Source: Segatella copri (lineage in GTDB: Bacteria; Bacteroidota; Bacteroidia; Bacteroidales; Bacteroidaceae). Taken from it: a stretch of 64,000 nt of DNA. The notes beneath the pieces are model-generated. The model ran no database searches, had not been told where the DNA came from, and saw nothing but the letters and a program-made list of their open reading frames with translations. The translations under genes and the position numbers were made by a program. Each line of letters begins with the position of its first letter. The stretch's first letter is position 1. Below, piece by piece: positions 24,027 through 33,099 of the stretch. The DNA is taken from contig NZ_CP137557.1 of assembly GCF_019249655.2 (NCBI RefSeq), forward strand, positions 3,753,001-3,817,000, written 5' to 3'.

Positions 24027-26381
24027 ATGATGAACTACAAGAAATTGGCTCTTACCGTTGCGGCAGGAGCAATGGCAACTACAATGATGGCGCAATCTGC
24101 ACCAAAATTGAATGCCAACAACATCGATGAAGTAATCAAGGCGATGACCTTGGAAGAAAAAGCCCAGATGCTGGTGGGCGGTGGTAACGATGGATTCGTG
24201 GGCAGCGGTGCTATGCTCGGACATCAGAAGAAGTTCGTGCCGGGTGCTGCGGGTACTACTGTAGCCATCCCTCGTCTCGGCATTCCTACTACCGTTCAGT
24301 GTGATGGTCCTGCCGGTGTTCATATCGATGCTCATCGCGAAGGTGACAGCCGTAGCTATTTTGCTACCGGTTTCCCAATCGGAACCTGTCTGGCTTCTAC
24401 CTGGAACACCGACCTGGTGCGAAAGGTGGGTGAGGCTATCGGTAACGAAACCCTGGAGTATGGCTGTGATGTTGTGCTCGGACCGGGTATGAACCTGCAT
24501 CGCAATCCGCTCTGTGGTCGTAACTTTGAGTATTATTCAGAAGACCCAATCGTAACGGGTCTTATCGGAACCGCCTTTGTACAGGGTGTGCAGAGTCAGG
24601 GCGTGGGCGTGAGTGCCAAGCACTTTGCCGTAAACTCCCAGGAAACTGACCGTACCAAGGTGGATGAGCGATTGAGCCAGCGTGCTCTCCGTGAGTTGTA
24701 TCTGAAGGGTTTCGAGATGATGGTTCGCAAGAGCAATCCTTGGACTATCATGTCTGCCTATAACAAGATTAACGGTGTTTATGCCCAGGGCAACAAGGAA
24801 CTCCTTACCGATATTCTCCGCAACGACTGGGGATACAAGGGAATCGTGGAGACCGACTGGATTGGTAAGCGTGCCGACCTTCCGCTGGAACAGGAAGTTG
24901 AGGCAGGCAACGACCTGATGATGCCGGGTTATCCAGCACAGGTACAGGATATTGTTGATGCAGTAAAGAATGGCAAGTTGGATATCAAGGATGTGGATCG
25001 CAATGTTCGCCGTATGCTCGAATATATCGTGAAGACTCCTCGATTCAAGGGATATAAATATAGTGGTGAGCCAGACTTGAAGGCTCATGCAGCCATCACC
25101 CGTCAGAGTTCTACCGAGGGTATGGTGCTCCTGAAGAATGATGCCGCTCTTCCTATCCAGGGTTTGAAGACCGTAGCGCTCTTCGGCGTCAACTCTTACG
25201 ACTTCATGTCGGGTGGTCTTGGCAGTGGAGCCGTTAATGTAGGCTATTCTGTGGATATGGTTACCGGTTTGAAGAATATCGGTGTAGCAACTACTCCTCA
25301 GCTTACGGAAATCTATCAGAATTATGTGAAGTATGCCAAGGCTAAGTTGAAGGCAGACAAGAATCCGATGATGTGGTTCCTGGATCAGGGTCAGCCAAAG
25401 CTCGATGAAATCGAGATTACTGAGCGCTGTGTAGCCAGCGAGGAGCCAAAGGCAGACGCTGCCATCATCACCATCGGCCGTCAGGCAGGTGAGGGAATGG
25501 ATCGCCAGATCAATGGTGAGTTCAACCTCAGTCAGATAGAGCAGGATATGATTTTCCGTGTATCTGATGCTTTCCATGCCAAGGGCAAGAAGGTGATTGT
25601 GATCATCAACTCTGGTTCTGTGATGGAGACAGCCAGCTGGAGAGACCGTGTGGATGCTATTCTCGTAGCTTGGCAGCCAGGTATCGAGGGTGGTAACTCT
25701 GTAGCTGATATCCTGACCGGTAAGGTGAATCCATCGGGTAAGTTGACCATGACCTGGCCTATCGCTGCTACCGATCATCCATCTACTGCCAACTTCGCCA
25801 AGGATTACGATATGTACACCTACAAGAACCTGCAGGATTGGAGTAAGGGTAACATCAAGGGTTACGATTATAGCAACCACGAGGAGGATATCTATGTAGG
25901 TTATCGCTACTTCGACACCTTCAATAAGAATGTGGCTTATCCGTTCGGTTATGGTTTGAGCTATACTACCTTCGAGTTTGGCAAGCCATCTGTTAAGGCA
26001 AAAGGCAATAACATTGAGGTTAGCGTAACCATCAAGAATACCGGTAAGGTTGCCGGCAAGGAAGTTGCTGAGGTTTATGTCACCGCTCCTAAGGGTGCTT
26101 ACGAGAAGCCAGCCAAGGAACTCAAGACCTTCGGCAAGACCAAGTTGCTGAATCCAGGTGAGAGTCAGACTTTGAAGATGATACTTGAAAAGCGCGATCT
26201 TGCCAGCTTCGATGAGGCCAACAGCCAGTGGAAGGTAGATGCAGGTAACTATCTCTTCAAGGTAGGTAGTGACGTAGAGAACATCAAGGGTACTGCTACA
26301 TTGAAGGTATCTGAATACACCGAGAAGACAAGCAATGCCTGCGCTCCTAATGTTCAGATGAACTATCTGAAGCAGAAGTAG
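24027..26381 (+). CDS. GH3 beta-glycosidase (beta-glucosidase or beta-xylosidase)
   Basis: A secreted exo-acting enzyme that removes terminal beta-linked glucose or xylose. It has a signal peptide (MMNYKKLALTVAAGAMATTMMAQ), a GH3 N-terminal barrel with the conserved SAKHFAVN and nucleophile Asp277 in KGIVETDWIG, a GH3 C-terminal domain (TEGMVLLKNDAALP, GRQAGEGMD) and a fibronectin III-like end (VAGKEVAEVYV). The 784 residues are usual. It lies alone, several kilobases from the xylan operon, with its own promoter. The substrate is undecided. Confidence 0.93.
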   Translation: MMNYKKLALTVAAGAMATTMMAQSAPKLNANNIDEVIKAMTLEEKAQMLVGGGNDGFVGSGAMLGHQKKFVPGAAGTTVAIPRLGIPTTVQCDGPAGVHIDAHREGDSRSYFATGFPIGTCLASTWNTDLVRKVGEAIGNETLEYGCDVVLGPGMNLHRNPLCGRNFEYYSEDPIVTGLIGTAFVQGVQSQGVGVSAKHFAVNSQETDRTKVDERLSQRALRELYLKGFEMMVRKSNPWTIMSAYNKINGVYAQGNKELLTDILRNDWGYKGIVETDWIGKRADLPLEQEVEAGNDLMMPGYPAQVQDIVDAVKNGKLDIKDVDRNVRRMLEYIVKTPRFKGYKYSGEPDLKAHAAITRQSSTEGMVLLKNDAALPIQGLKTVALFGVNSYDFMSGGLGSGAVNVGYSVDMVTGLKNIGVATTPQLTEIYQNYVKYAKAKLKADKNPMMWFLDQGQPKLDEIEITERCVASEEPKADAAIITIGRQAGEGMDRQINGEFNLSQIEQDMIFRVSDAFHAKGKKVIVIINSGSVMETASWRDRVDAILVAWQPGIEGGNSVADILTGKVNPSGKLTMTWPIAATDHPSTANFAKDYDMYTYKNLQDWSKGNIKGYDYSNHEEDIYVGYRYFDTFNKNVAYPFGYGLSYTTFEFGKPSVKAKGNNIEVSVTIKNTGKVAGKEVAEVYVTAPKGAYEKPAKELKTFGKTKLLNPGESQTLKMILEKRDLASFDEANSQWKVDAGNYLFKVGSDVENIKGTATLKVSEYTEKTSNACAPNVQMNYLKQK

Positions 26382-26456
26382 TCTATGTAAATAATATTCT
26401 AGAAAGAGATAATCTAGAAGAAACTCCCGTAAAATGGGGGAAGAAGAGATTGAAAA

Positions 26457-26540
26457 TTTTCCCTTAAGGATATTTATTTTTTTCCTTAAGGGAAAATATA
26501 TTTTTCCTTAAGGGAAATAAAATCTTTCCTTAAGAGATAT
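26457..26540. repeat. Array of four CTTAAG-centred palindromes at 22-bp pitch
   Basis: CTTAAG occurs at 26463, 26485, 26507 and 26529, exactly 22 bp apart. The central units read TTTCCTTAAGGGAAA, a near-perfect palindrome; the outer two are less complete. The array lies between the convergent GH3 and TonB-receptor-like genes, before their shared terminator. Confidence 0.8.
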
Positions 26541-26614
26541 TTTTCACCTCATTTGGTCTGTAAAGTTATTTCTTTATAAATTTCGCGGCACCTATTTTCC
26601 TATCCTCAAAAGCA

Positions 26615-26655
26615 AAGAACTCCCGTCTCTTTTCTGAGATGGGAGTTCTTGTTTA
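26615..26655. terminator. Bidirectional terminator between GH3 and receptor gene
   Basis: AAGAACTCCC (26615-26624) pairs with GGGAGTTCTT (26641-26650), with a further TCTC/GAGA inner stem. A T-run on the + strand and an A-rich left side allow use from both convergent genes. Confidence 0.75.
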
Positions 26656-29256
26656 GAAGGAATACTGGGCGGAAATCATCAGTTCGCGGGGGCGAAGATG
26701 ATAGCTGTCGGTCAATGTACTGATGCCGCTATAGATGGTTTCCATATAGTTCTTCTTGTTGAAAAGGTTTCGAAGCTCTGCTGAAAGGCGGAGCTTTTTC
26801 ATTCTCCAAACTGCCGATGCATCGCCAAGGAGGGTGTTAAGGTGGTTGCCCTCTTGCAGCTCATTTTGATAATGTACGAGCGAGAAGGAGAGGTCCACAT
26901 GGCTGATGGTAGCGGTGGCAGATACGCTTTGGCGCCAATTAAATAACGATGACTTCGCCATTTTTTGACGTTTCGAGTTGTAAAAAGAGAATTCTCCCTC
27001 ATAGCTAAAGGCACACCAGGACGGCGAGAAGTCGATGCTAGGCTTCACTGTATAGTTGTCGGCGGTGTAGCTGATGGCTTTGCCGCTGCTGTATTGCTCA
27101 CCCTTGCTGTAGTTGTAACTGCCCTCTAGGCGGGTTTTCAGATGCAGGTCGTAGAAGCCCTTCGATATGTAGAGTGATGCTCCTAGATTGTTGCTCTTGC
27201 TGTCCTGCTTATATAATGAGGTATAGTATTTGCCATCCTCGATGCGTAGGTCGGATGCCGTGTTCATCCAGTTTTTGCTGGCATTGACCGATGCGCTGAA
27301 GAAGATTTCCTTGATAGGGCGCTTGTAGTCGTAACTCAACTTGCCATAAAGAGAGCAAGTTATCGGAATGATGTCGCTCGAAGTGTACCAAGAGCGATAA
27401 CTTTGACGATATTGCTTCATGGCGTAGTTGGTGGCATTGCCTGTTCCTGTACTGTATCCTGTGTAGATAGTCAACTCTCTACGGAAATCCAATTTCTTAT
27501 ATAAGTAAAGGTAGGGTGATATGGTAAGTAGAGTTTTCTGTGGATAGGTGAAGCGTTCCCAGATGAAATCGGGAGAGAACGACATACGGAACGTCTCGGT
27601 CTTGTATTGCCAGTAAGGGGTGAACTTCCCTGTGATGTTAAGACTGTTTTTGCCGATTTCATCGTGACTGTTTTCGATGAATCCGTTGTTTTTGCCGATT
27701 TCATCGCTTCTTTTCTGATATTTCGCATAGATGTTGTTGAGGTCGATACTCATTCTATATTCCTGTGTCCAGTGGTAGCGATTCCTCATCCACTGTAAGG
27801 CGTGTGCTGTATGCCAAAGGTTGGTGCGGATGCGATTGCGCTCGTCGTTAACGTAAAGGTCCGCCACACCATGGTGATAGTCGGCAGTGCTACGCCAAGA
27901 GAGCTGACTTTTCTTGAAGACGAAGAGGCGGTAGATACTTGCCGAGAGGTCGAGCTTTGGGATGCGGACACGTTGGGTAAGCGTGTCGTTGATGTTTGAC
28001 AAACCATCGTTTTGTGCTGCGCTGAGGCTGATGCTCTCGTTGCCATAATGCTCAGTCTTGTTTACCTTGTTCTCCCATTGCAGATTGAAGGCATCGCTGA
28101 TCATCGTCTTGTGGTTGTGCTCCGTGGTAACTATGGGAGCTTCGCCGCCGAGGTCGTAGATACTCATGTTCTCTCGCTCTTGTCGGGTTACCGTACGAAG
28201 ATAGTTGGCTTCTATGCGAGTCTCTGCATCGTCCTTATTCTTCTTGATATGGTTGATGGAGTATTTTTGCGAGGTATTGAAGCGCAGGCGTTCTTCGTCG
28301 ATAGGAGCGTCAAGCGATGGTACTGATATCCATGATGGAAGGGAGGCAGGAGCCAGACGATTGCTGTAAGATGCGAGTTGGTTAAGTGCATAGCCGAGAT
28401 TTTTGCCTGTTCTGTCGTATTCTGCATCATACATCATCTGTTTCTTCTTGCCAATTTGCATGATATTGATGCTTCCGCCTACGTGGGACGGATGCCCTAC
28501 GAGCATGTAAGGCTTGAGGGTGGGCATCAGTTTGTCGCGGGCACTATCCTTCAGGGCGATGTTCATCGCTACATTATCCGTAAAGGTCTTGTTTTGGAGT
28601 GCCTTGATAGGCTGGTCATGCTCGATGACTTCGGCCTTTTTCACATCTTTTGCCTTGATGTTCTCCTCTAGTTGGTTATATTTGCCACCGGTCAGGTCGA
28701 GACCTTCCACAGTGAATCGATTGATGGGCTTACCATTGTAGTTGATACGGCCATTCTTCTCTATATCCACGCCTGGCAGCTTTTTCAGTACATCTTTCAG
28801 GGAGTTATCTCGTTCGTTGGCAAAGCGGGTGAGGTCGAAAGAAATGGTATCCCGACCCGTGATGCGAGAGCCTTTTACTTGTACTTCCTTCAAGACAAAA
28901 GCTGTTGAAGCCATACTGATAATGGTTTCTTTTCCCGATGAAATCGATGTTTTTGTCTTTTTATACCCCATAAACGTGGCCTGCAGTTTGTCGTTGGCTT
29001 GCTTTTCTGTGATAGGGAGCACGAAGGTTCCGTCCTCCTTTGTTCTTGTAAACTTCAAGGGCTTTCCATTGCGGAGCAGCGTGATGGAGACGTTGGCTAG
29101 ACGGTTATGGGTCAATGAATCTTCTACATAACCATGAATCCCTGTAGCAGTGTTGTCGTCATCGAGTAAGATAGGAGTGTTTCTCTTGCTCTGCATCGCC
29201 ATTGGGATGCAGAACAAGAGAAAGAAAGCGATAAAACTGATAATTATTCTCTTCAT
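26653..29256 (-). CDS. TonB-dependent receptor-like outer-membrane protein (GLPGLI-associated)
   Basis: An outer-membrane beta-barrel protein of 867 residues. It starts with a signal peptide (MKRIIISFIAFFLLFC), then a carboxypeptidase-regulatory-like domain (GIHGYVEDSLTHNRLANVSI; EDGTFVLPI), then a reduced plug-like region (LKDVLKKLPGVDIEKNGRINYNGKPINRFTVEGLDL) and a long barrel ending in Phe (ISAQYSF). It is not a SusC: it is shorter and lacks the LFVIDGVPV motif. It follows a GLPGLI gene after 3 bp, an arrangement seen often in Bacteroidota. The substrate is unknown; metal, peptide or small-molecule uptake are all possible. Confidence 0.85.
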   Translation of the reverse strand: MKRIIISFIAFFLLFCIPMAMQSKRNTPILLDDDNTATGIHGYVEDSLTHNRLANVSITLLRNGKPLKFTRTKEDGTFVLPITEKQANDKLQATFMGYKKTKTSISSGKETIISMASTAFVLKEVQVKGSRITGRDTISFDLTRFANERDNSLKDVLKKLPGVDIEKNGRINYNGKPINRFTVEGLDLTGGKYNQLEENIKAKDVKKAEVIEHDQPIKALQNKTFTDNVAMNIALKDSARDKLMPTLKPYMLVGHPSHVGGSINIMQIGKKKQMMYDAEYDRTGKNLGYALNQLASYSNRLAPASLPSWISVPSLDAPIDEERLRFNTSQKYSINHIKKNKDDAETRIEANYLRTVTRQERENMSIYDLGGEAPIVTTEHNHKTMISDAFNLQWENKVNKTEHYGNESISLSAAQNDGLSNINDTLTQRVRIPKLDLSASIYRLFVFKKSQLSWRSTADYHHGVADLYVNDERNRIRTNLWHTAHALQWMRNRYHWTQEYRMSIDLNNIYAKYQKRSDEIGKNNGFIENSHDEIGKNSLNITGKFTPYWQYKTETFRMSFSPDFIWERFTYPQKTLLTISPYLYLYKKLDFRRELTIYTGYSTGTGNATNYAMKQYRQSYRSWYTSSDIIPITCSLYGKLSYDYKRPIKEIFFSASVNASKNWMNTASDLRIEDGKYYTSLYKQDSKSNNLGASLYISKGFYDLHLKTRLEGSYNYSKGEQYSSGKAISYTADNYTVKPSIDFSPSWCAFSYEGEFSFYNSKRQKMAKSSLFNWRQSVSATATISHVDLSFSLVHYQNELQEGNHLNTLLGDASAVWRMKKLRLSAELRNLFNKKNYMETIYSGISTLTDSYHLRPRELMISAQYSF

Positions 29257-29259
29257 TTA

Positions 29260-30135
29260 TTATTGAAGTTCAATCGGATTGAAGACATTCTTCTTGTTCA
29301 TGAATTTCTTCATGTCAATTGGGTTGCCCTTTTCGTCCTGTATTTTTATGTTCTTAATGTTTAATGTTTCCAACACCATTCCAGGCGTAAACTTCTCTTT
29401 GAATTCTCTGAGGTCTTTTTGGCTAATCTCTTCTCTCTTAGCCTTGGGGAACGTGATAGGTGTTGGTGCTGTCAACGTACTCATGCCGATGGCTGTGAAT
29501 GAATATTCTTTGTTTTCATCGTATGCTTTCAGTGTCAAGCCCGGCAGTCCAATCAGCTTCCAAGGACCTTCTGGCAAAGGAATGTCTTCGGCGTACCATG
29601 CATACCAAGTTCTTCCCTTGAAGTTGGTCTTGGCTAGTTGGCAATGATAGCCGATGATGGTTGTTGCGCTGTCGGGGATGAGTTGCCAGTCGGGTGTCTC
29701 CACGTTCTCTGTGCATTTGTAATCTGTAGTGCCGACAGATTCCAATTGGATGGATTTGCCAGTAGATGGATAGTTCTTGTAGTAGGAGAACGGGAATCTT
29801 CCACCTTTAGGTAAATCGGAGAAGTCGAAATTGCCAGTCTTGGCTTTTTCGTCCATGAGTGAATCCTTTACCTGTTTCGTTCTGTCATAGAAGCTGGTCG
29901 CCTTTTCACCAATGTCGAGGCGCATCTCGCTATCCGTGTAGATGAAGGGCTTGATGGAAGGATTGTTCACCCATTTCCCCTCATAGGTAATGCGATACTT
30001 GGCGTTGTCGATGTTCTCGACTTCCTCCTTACTGTTTCCCGAGATAGAGCGCACAGTGACTTTTGTGACTTGTGCTTTTGTTGCAGCACTTCCCATAAAG
30101 AGCAAGGTTGCTAAAGCTAAGATGATTTTCTTCAT
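29260..30135 (-). CDS. GLPGLI family protein (copy 1)
   Basis: A secreted protein of 291 residues with a signal peptide (MKKIILALATLLFMGSAATKAQ) and the family-defining motif as LIGLPGLTLKAYD. The conserved core also has ECT/Cys-containing TDYKCTENVETPDWQLI and KGRTWYAWYAEDIPLPEGPW. The function of GLPGLI proteins is not known; they are commonly coded beside a TonB-receptor-like barrel, as here. It is a divergent paralogue of the protein at 30433-31269, sharing the same core phrases. Confidence 0.88.
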   Translation of the reverse strand: MKKIILALATLLFMGSAATKAQVTKVTVRSISGNSKEEVENIDNAKYRITYEGKWVNNPSIKPFIYTDSEMRLDIGEKATSFYDRTKQVKDSLMDEKAKTGNFDFSDLPKGGRFPFSYYKNYPSTGKSIQLESVGTTDYKCTENVETPDWQLIPDSATTIIGYHCQLAKTNFKGRTWYAWYAEDIPLPEGPWKLIGLPGLTLKAYDENKEYSFTAIGMSTLTAPTPITFPKAKREEISQKDLREFKEKFTPGMVLETLNIKNIKIQDEKGNPIDMKKFMNKKNVFNPIELQ

Positions 30136-30164
30136 AATTCTGCCTTTATCTGTTAATCTGCTTG

Positions 30165-30195
30165 CAAAGTTACACTTTTTGTGGCACTCTGCAAA
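30165..30195 (-). promoter_or_regulatory. Promoter of the GLPGLI-1/receptor pair
   Basis: On the minus strand TTTG (30192-30195) and TAACTTTG (30165-30172) are 19 bp apart. This places an independent promoter between the two GLPGLI genes. Confidence 0.7.
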
Positions 30196-30209
30196 AAAAA
30201 TGTAGATAT

Positions 30210-30374
30210 TTATAGCTTTTTAATAGACGATAAAACTAGCGAAGAGTAAACTAAAATGTTATCTGTTTTATTTTGCTTTCCTTTTAGTTGCTCCTTTACT
30301 TTCGCTGTAAGTTTAGCTGATATTCCGATGATTCCAAGGAATACCAAACAAGTGATGAATAAATATCTTTTCAT
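30210..30374 (-). CDS. Possible 54-residue secreted or membrane peptide
   Basis: A short frame lies between the two GLPGLI genes on their strand. It begins MKRYLFITCLVFLGIIGISA, a good signal or membrane segment, followed by a lysine-rich stretch (KLTAKVKEQLKGKQ) and a second part ending SSIKKL. It starts 58 bp after the GLPGLI-2 stop. No ribosome-binding site is seen, which is normal in this phylum. No family is recognised, and the frame could be chance. Confidence 0.4.
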   Translation of the reverse strand: MKRYLFITCLVFLGIIGISAKLTAKVKEQLKGKQNKTDNILVYSSLVLSSIKKL

Positions 30375-30432
30375 GCTTATATTGTTCGTTTGTTGTTATG
30401 GTGTAGAATACGATCAGTTAATCGAGCTGGAG

Positions 30433-31269
30433 TTACTCCAGCTCGATAGGGTTGCTCTTGTTGCTTCGGTTTAGAGCCTTGATGGCACCTTCGGGTAATT
30501 TCTTAAACGTAAATCCAGTTTTTCTCGCTGTTGCTTTGAGAGCTTCTGCGCCATCAAATTTATGCTTAGCCTCTCTTAACTCTTTCTGTGTTACTTTCTC
30601 TCTTGCCTTTTCCGTGAAAGTTATGCTTTCGGTCCCATTCAATGTGCTCATACCGATAGCATTGAATATGTATTGTTTGTTATGGTCGTAAGCAAGTAGA
30701 ACAAGACCAGGCAGTCCGGAAATTTTCCAAGGTCCTTCGCTTATAGGTATGTCTTCTGAGTACCAGGCATACCAGGTTCTGCCTTTGAAGAGTGCTTTTG
30801 CCAACAGGCATCTATAGCCAATGATGGTAGTTGTGCTATCTGGGATAAGCTGCCAGTTTGGCACCTCTAATTGTTCTGTACATTGGTAATAGTTACCAAG
30901 GACTTTATCCAGTAAAGTGGTTTGCCCCTTTGATGGATAGTTCTTGTAGAATTCCCAATGGATTCTGCCACCTCTAGGAATTTTACTCATGTCATATTGC
31001 CCCGTCTTAGCTTGTTCATCCATGATAGAATCGGATATTTGCTTGGTTCTATCATAGAAATGAGTTGTCTTGCTACCGATGTCCAGTCGCATTTCGCTCT
31101 CCCAATAGTTGTAGGGAACTGTTGTGGTATCTGGTACCATTTTCCCATTGTAGGTGATGCGATAGTTTACCTTGTCAATATTGACCACTTTCTCATTTTT
31201 GTTGCCTTTCTGAGCATTCAAGCTGCATACTGTGAGTATGGCTGCTAATAATAATGTTATTCTTCTCAT
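30433..31269 (-). CDS. GLPGLI family protein (copy 2)
   Basis: A secreted protein of 278 residues. The start at 31269 (MRRITLLLAAILTVCSLNAQ) is preferred to one 42 bp upstream because it begins a clean signal peptide and lies downstream of the promoter. The family motif reads ISGLPGLVLLAYD, and the core YYQCTEQLEVPNWQLIPDS and FKGRTWYAWYSEDIP closely parallel copy 1. Two diverged paralogues side by side suggest an old duplication. Function unknown. Confidence 0.87.
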   Translation of the reverse strand: MRRITLLLAAILTVCSLNAQKGNKNEKVVNIDKVNYRITYNGKMVPDTTTVPYNYWESEMRLDIGSKTTHFYDRTKQISDSIMDEQAKTGQYDMSKIPRGGRIHWEFYKNYPSKGQTTLLDKVLGNYYQCTEQLEVPNWQLIPDSTTTIIGYRCLLAKALFKGRTWYAWYSEDIPISEGPWKISGLPGLVLLAYDHNKQYIFNAIGMSTLNGTESITFTEKAREKVTQKELREAKHKFDGAEALKATARKTGFTFKKLPEGAIKALNRSNKSNPIELE

Positions 31270-31297
31270 AGTCGTTTGATGTTTAGAATTTCGGATG

Positions 31298-31329
31298 CAA
31301 AGGTAATACAAATGATAGAGATAGCCAAA
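31298..31329 (-). promoter_or_regulatory. Promoter of the GLPGLI-2 gene
   Basis: On the minus strand TTTG (31326-31329) and TACCTTTG (31298-31305) are 20 bp apart, 29 bp before the start codon. Confidence 0.7.
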
Positions 31330-31460
31330 TCGGAATTACACGTCAGTGAGTGCAGATGTATTGATAGCGAGAGAATTACGATTAGGAAAAACTTAAAATA
31401 CAAGCTTTTTGTAATGCTTCGATAACTTAATGGAGCATAGCGGAAAAATGATGGGAGTGC

Positions 31461-33089
31461 TTATCTGATGATGTCGTCGAACGACTCTGCTCCAGTGTCA
31501 CTCTTGATTCTCGACTTTCTTACCCTGATATTCGAGAGAGAGTATTGCAGGATTTGCATCACTTCCTCATCGCTCTTGCCGATATGGTAGAGGATGCAGA
31601 AGAGGCTTTGTGATGGATTCAAGTCGTAGTTCTCCAATCGTTCGCTATACTTCTCGTCTATCACCTTGAAGCTGGCGAGAAGTTGTCGGATGCCTTGCTT
31701 ACCTATCTGGCTGATGTTTTGATTTTGTATCGTCATCGAATAATATACCAAGCCTTGGCTGATGTCTGTGAGCTCGGTAATTTGAGCCTTGTATTCTTCG
31801 ATGTCCTTGTCACGACGTTTCAGTTTGCGAAGCTGGGTGGTGATTTCGTGGTTTAATCGTTCGCATTGCTCCGATAACGAAGAGTTCTCCACATCTTTTA
31901 ACTGGTGCAGTGACTCATGCAAGTTTTTAATAGTTTGGTGAGCCTTTCGGATTCTTGAAATGGAGAGGTAAGTCATCGTCAAGAGAATGATGAGCACGAT
32001 GATGATTCCTACAAATATATAGGTCTTAACCTTTTCATAGCGATAACGGGTGTTACCACCCTCGTACATCAGTTTTACTTGATTTTCCTTTTCTGAGTTT
32101 TCGTCTTTGACAAGCAAAGGAGCTTCTTGTCGTAATTCGTGGGCAACACGGTTTGCCATGAGTGTATCTCCTTTTTGTAGGGAGAGGAAATATAAGGGGA
32201 GATAATACTTATATCCTAAAGCAAAGGAATAGGATCCCCATGTATTTAGGCGTTCTTGATCTATGCTATAGTTTTCTTTGATATGCTGCGTGGCGAAGGC
32301 ATGGGTTTCCTCGCTGTTTCTTGTGAGCAAGCGATAGAAATCGATGTTGTTGTCATATTTTACCCCGTGATTGTCTTGCGCTTTCTTTGCATAGCTTATC
32401 AAGATGGAATCAGGCACATTGCCCCTGTCCATCAAGGCTTGGAAGTAATGATAGTACATGGGACCCAAGGTGCTGTCCTTGTTCTCTTTGATTTGATTGG
32501 CAACTTCGAAAGCTTGGTTGGCAAGTTCCTGATCTTGGTTGTTGATGCCACGATAGAGTAGTGCCCAGGCACGGTAGCGGATATTGTTGGTTTGGCGAGC
32601 CTCGTCTTCTAACTCTACGGTGTAAATGTTTTGGTGGGTAATGCGACACAATATGTCGTACATATCCAGCTTCTCCTTTTCTCTCATGTTGCTATCGTAG
32701 GCGATGGCCTGTGAGAACCATTTGATGGCTTTTGTGGTATCTCGATAGTTGTTGAGTATCGAGGCTCCCTTATAATATAAGGAACGTGCAAGAAGGGGCT
32801 CATCCTTTTCGTTCACGAAGATGTTGATGGCATCGTCTATGTAGTTTTCTTTATAAATGTAACCTTTGAGTTGATACTCTATCTTGGCTGTTAAGAGCTT
32901 ATAGTAGCCTTTGTTGTCGTTGCTGTCAGCACGAGAGAGAAATACCTTGGCTTGTGCTGGGTATTCGTCGGCAAGGTCGTCTATCTCAGGGAAGGATAGG
33001 CGATATCCTGAGTCCATGCAACTAGAGAGAATGGCTAGCTGCATGATAGTGAACAGAAATATGATGGTTTTCTTGCTTGTATAAATCAT
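31461..33089 (-). CDS. Lipoprotein-anchored TPR sensor with transmembrane helix and LuxR-like HTH
   Basis: A 542-residue protein of a layout known from Bacteroidota regulators. It has a lipoprotein-like signal (LAILSSCMD), a helical TPR-like region (residues about 30-340; ARSLYYKGASIL, AIKWFSQAIAY), one strong membrane helix (TYIFVGIIIVLIILLTMTYL, about 360-380), a coiled coil (QTIKNLHESLHQLKDVE...) and a C-terminal end resembling a LuxR-type HTH (SLFCILYHIGKSDEEVMQILQYSLSNIRVRKSRIK). It could sense a signal outside and act on DNA from the membrane, perhaps on the GLPGLI genes beside it. It begins 10 bp after hipA, so it is probably in that transcript. The HTH call is by pattern only. Confidence 0.7.
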   Translation of the reverse strand: MIYTSKKTIIFLFTIMQLAILSSCMDSGYRLSFPEIDDLADEYPAQAKVFLSRADSNDNKGYYKLLTAKIEYQLKGYIYKENYIDDAINIFVNEKDEPLLARSLYYKGASILNNYRDTTKAIKWFSQAIAYDSNMREKEKLDMYDILCRITHQNIYTVELEDEARQTNNIRYRAWALLYRGINNQDQELANQAFEVANQIKENKDSTLGPMYYHYFQALMDRGNVPDSILISYAKKAQDNHGVKYDNNIDFYRLLTRNSEETHAFATQHIKENYSIDQERLNTWGSYSFALGYKYYLPLYFLSLQKGDTLMANRVAHELRQEAPLLVKDENSEKENQVKLMYEGGNTRYRYEKVKTYIFVGIIIVLIILLTMTYLSISRIRKAHQTIKNLHESLHQLKDVENSSLSEQCERLNHEITTQLRKLKRRDKDIEEYKAQITELTDISQGLVYYSMTIQNQNISQIGKQGIRQLLASFKVIDEKYSERLENYDLNPSQSLFCILYHIGKSDEEVMQILQYSLSNIRVRKSRIKSDTGAESFDDIIR

Positions 33090-33099
33090 ATTGTTATCG

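Noticed and set aside
24537..25880. A 447-codon open frame opposite the GH3 gene
   Set aside because: Antisense to a complete GH3 gene with catalytic residues; no start context or domain.
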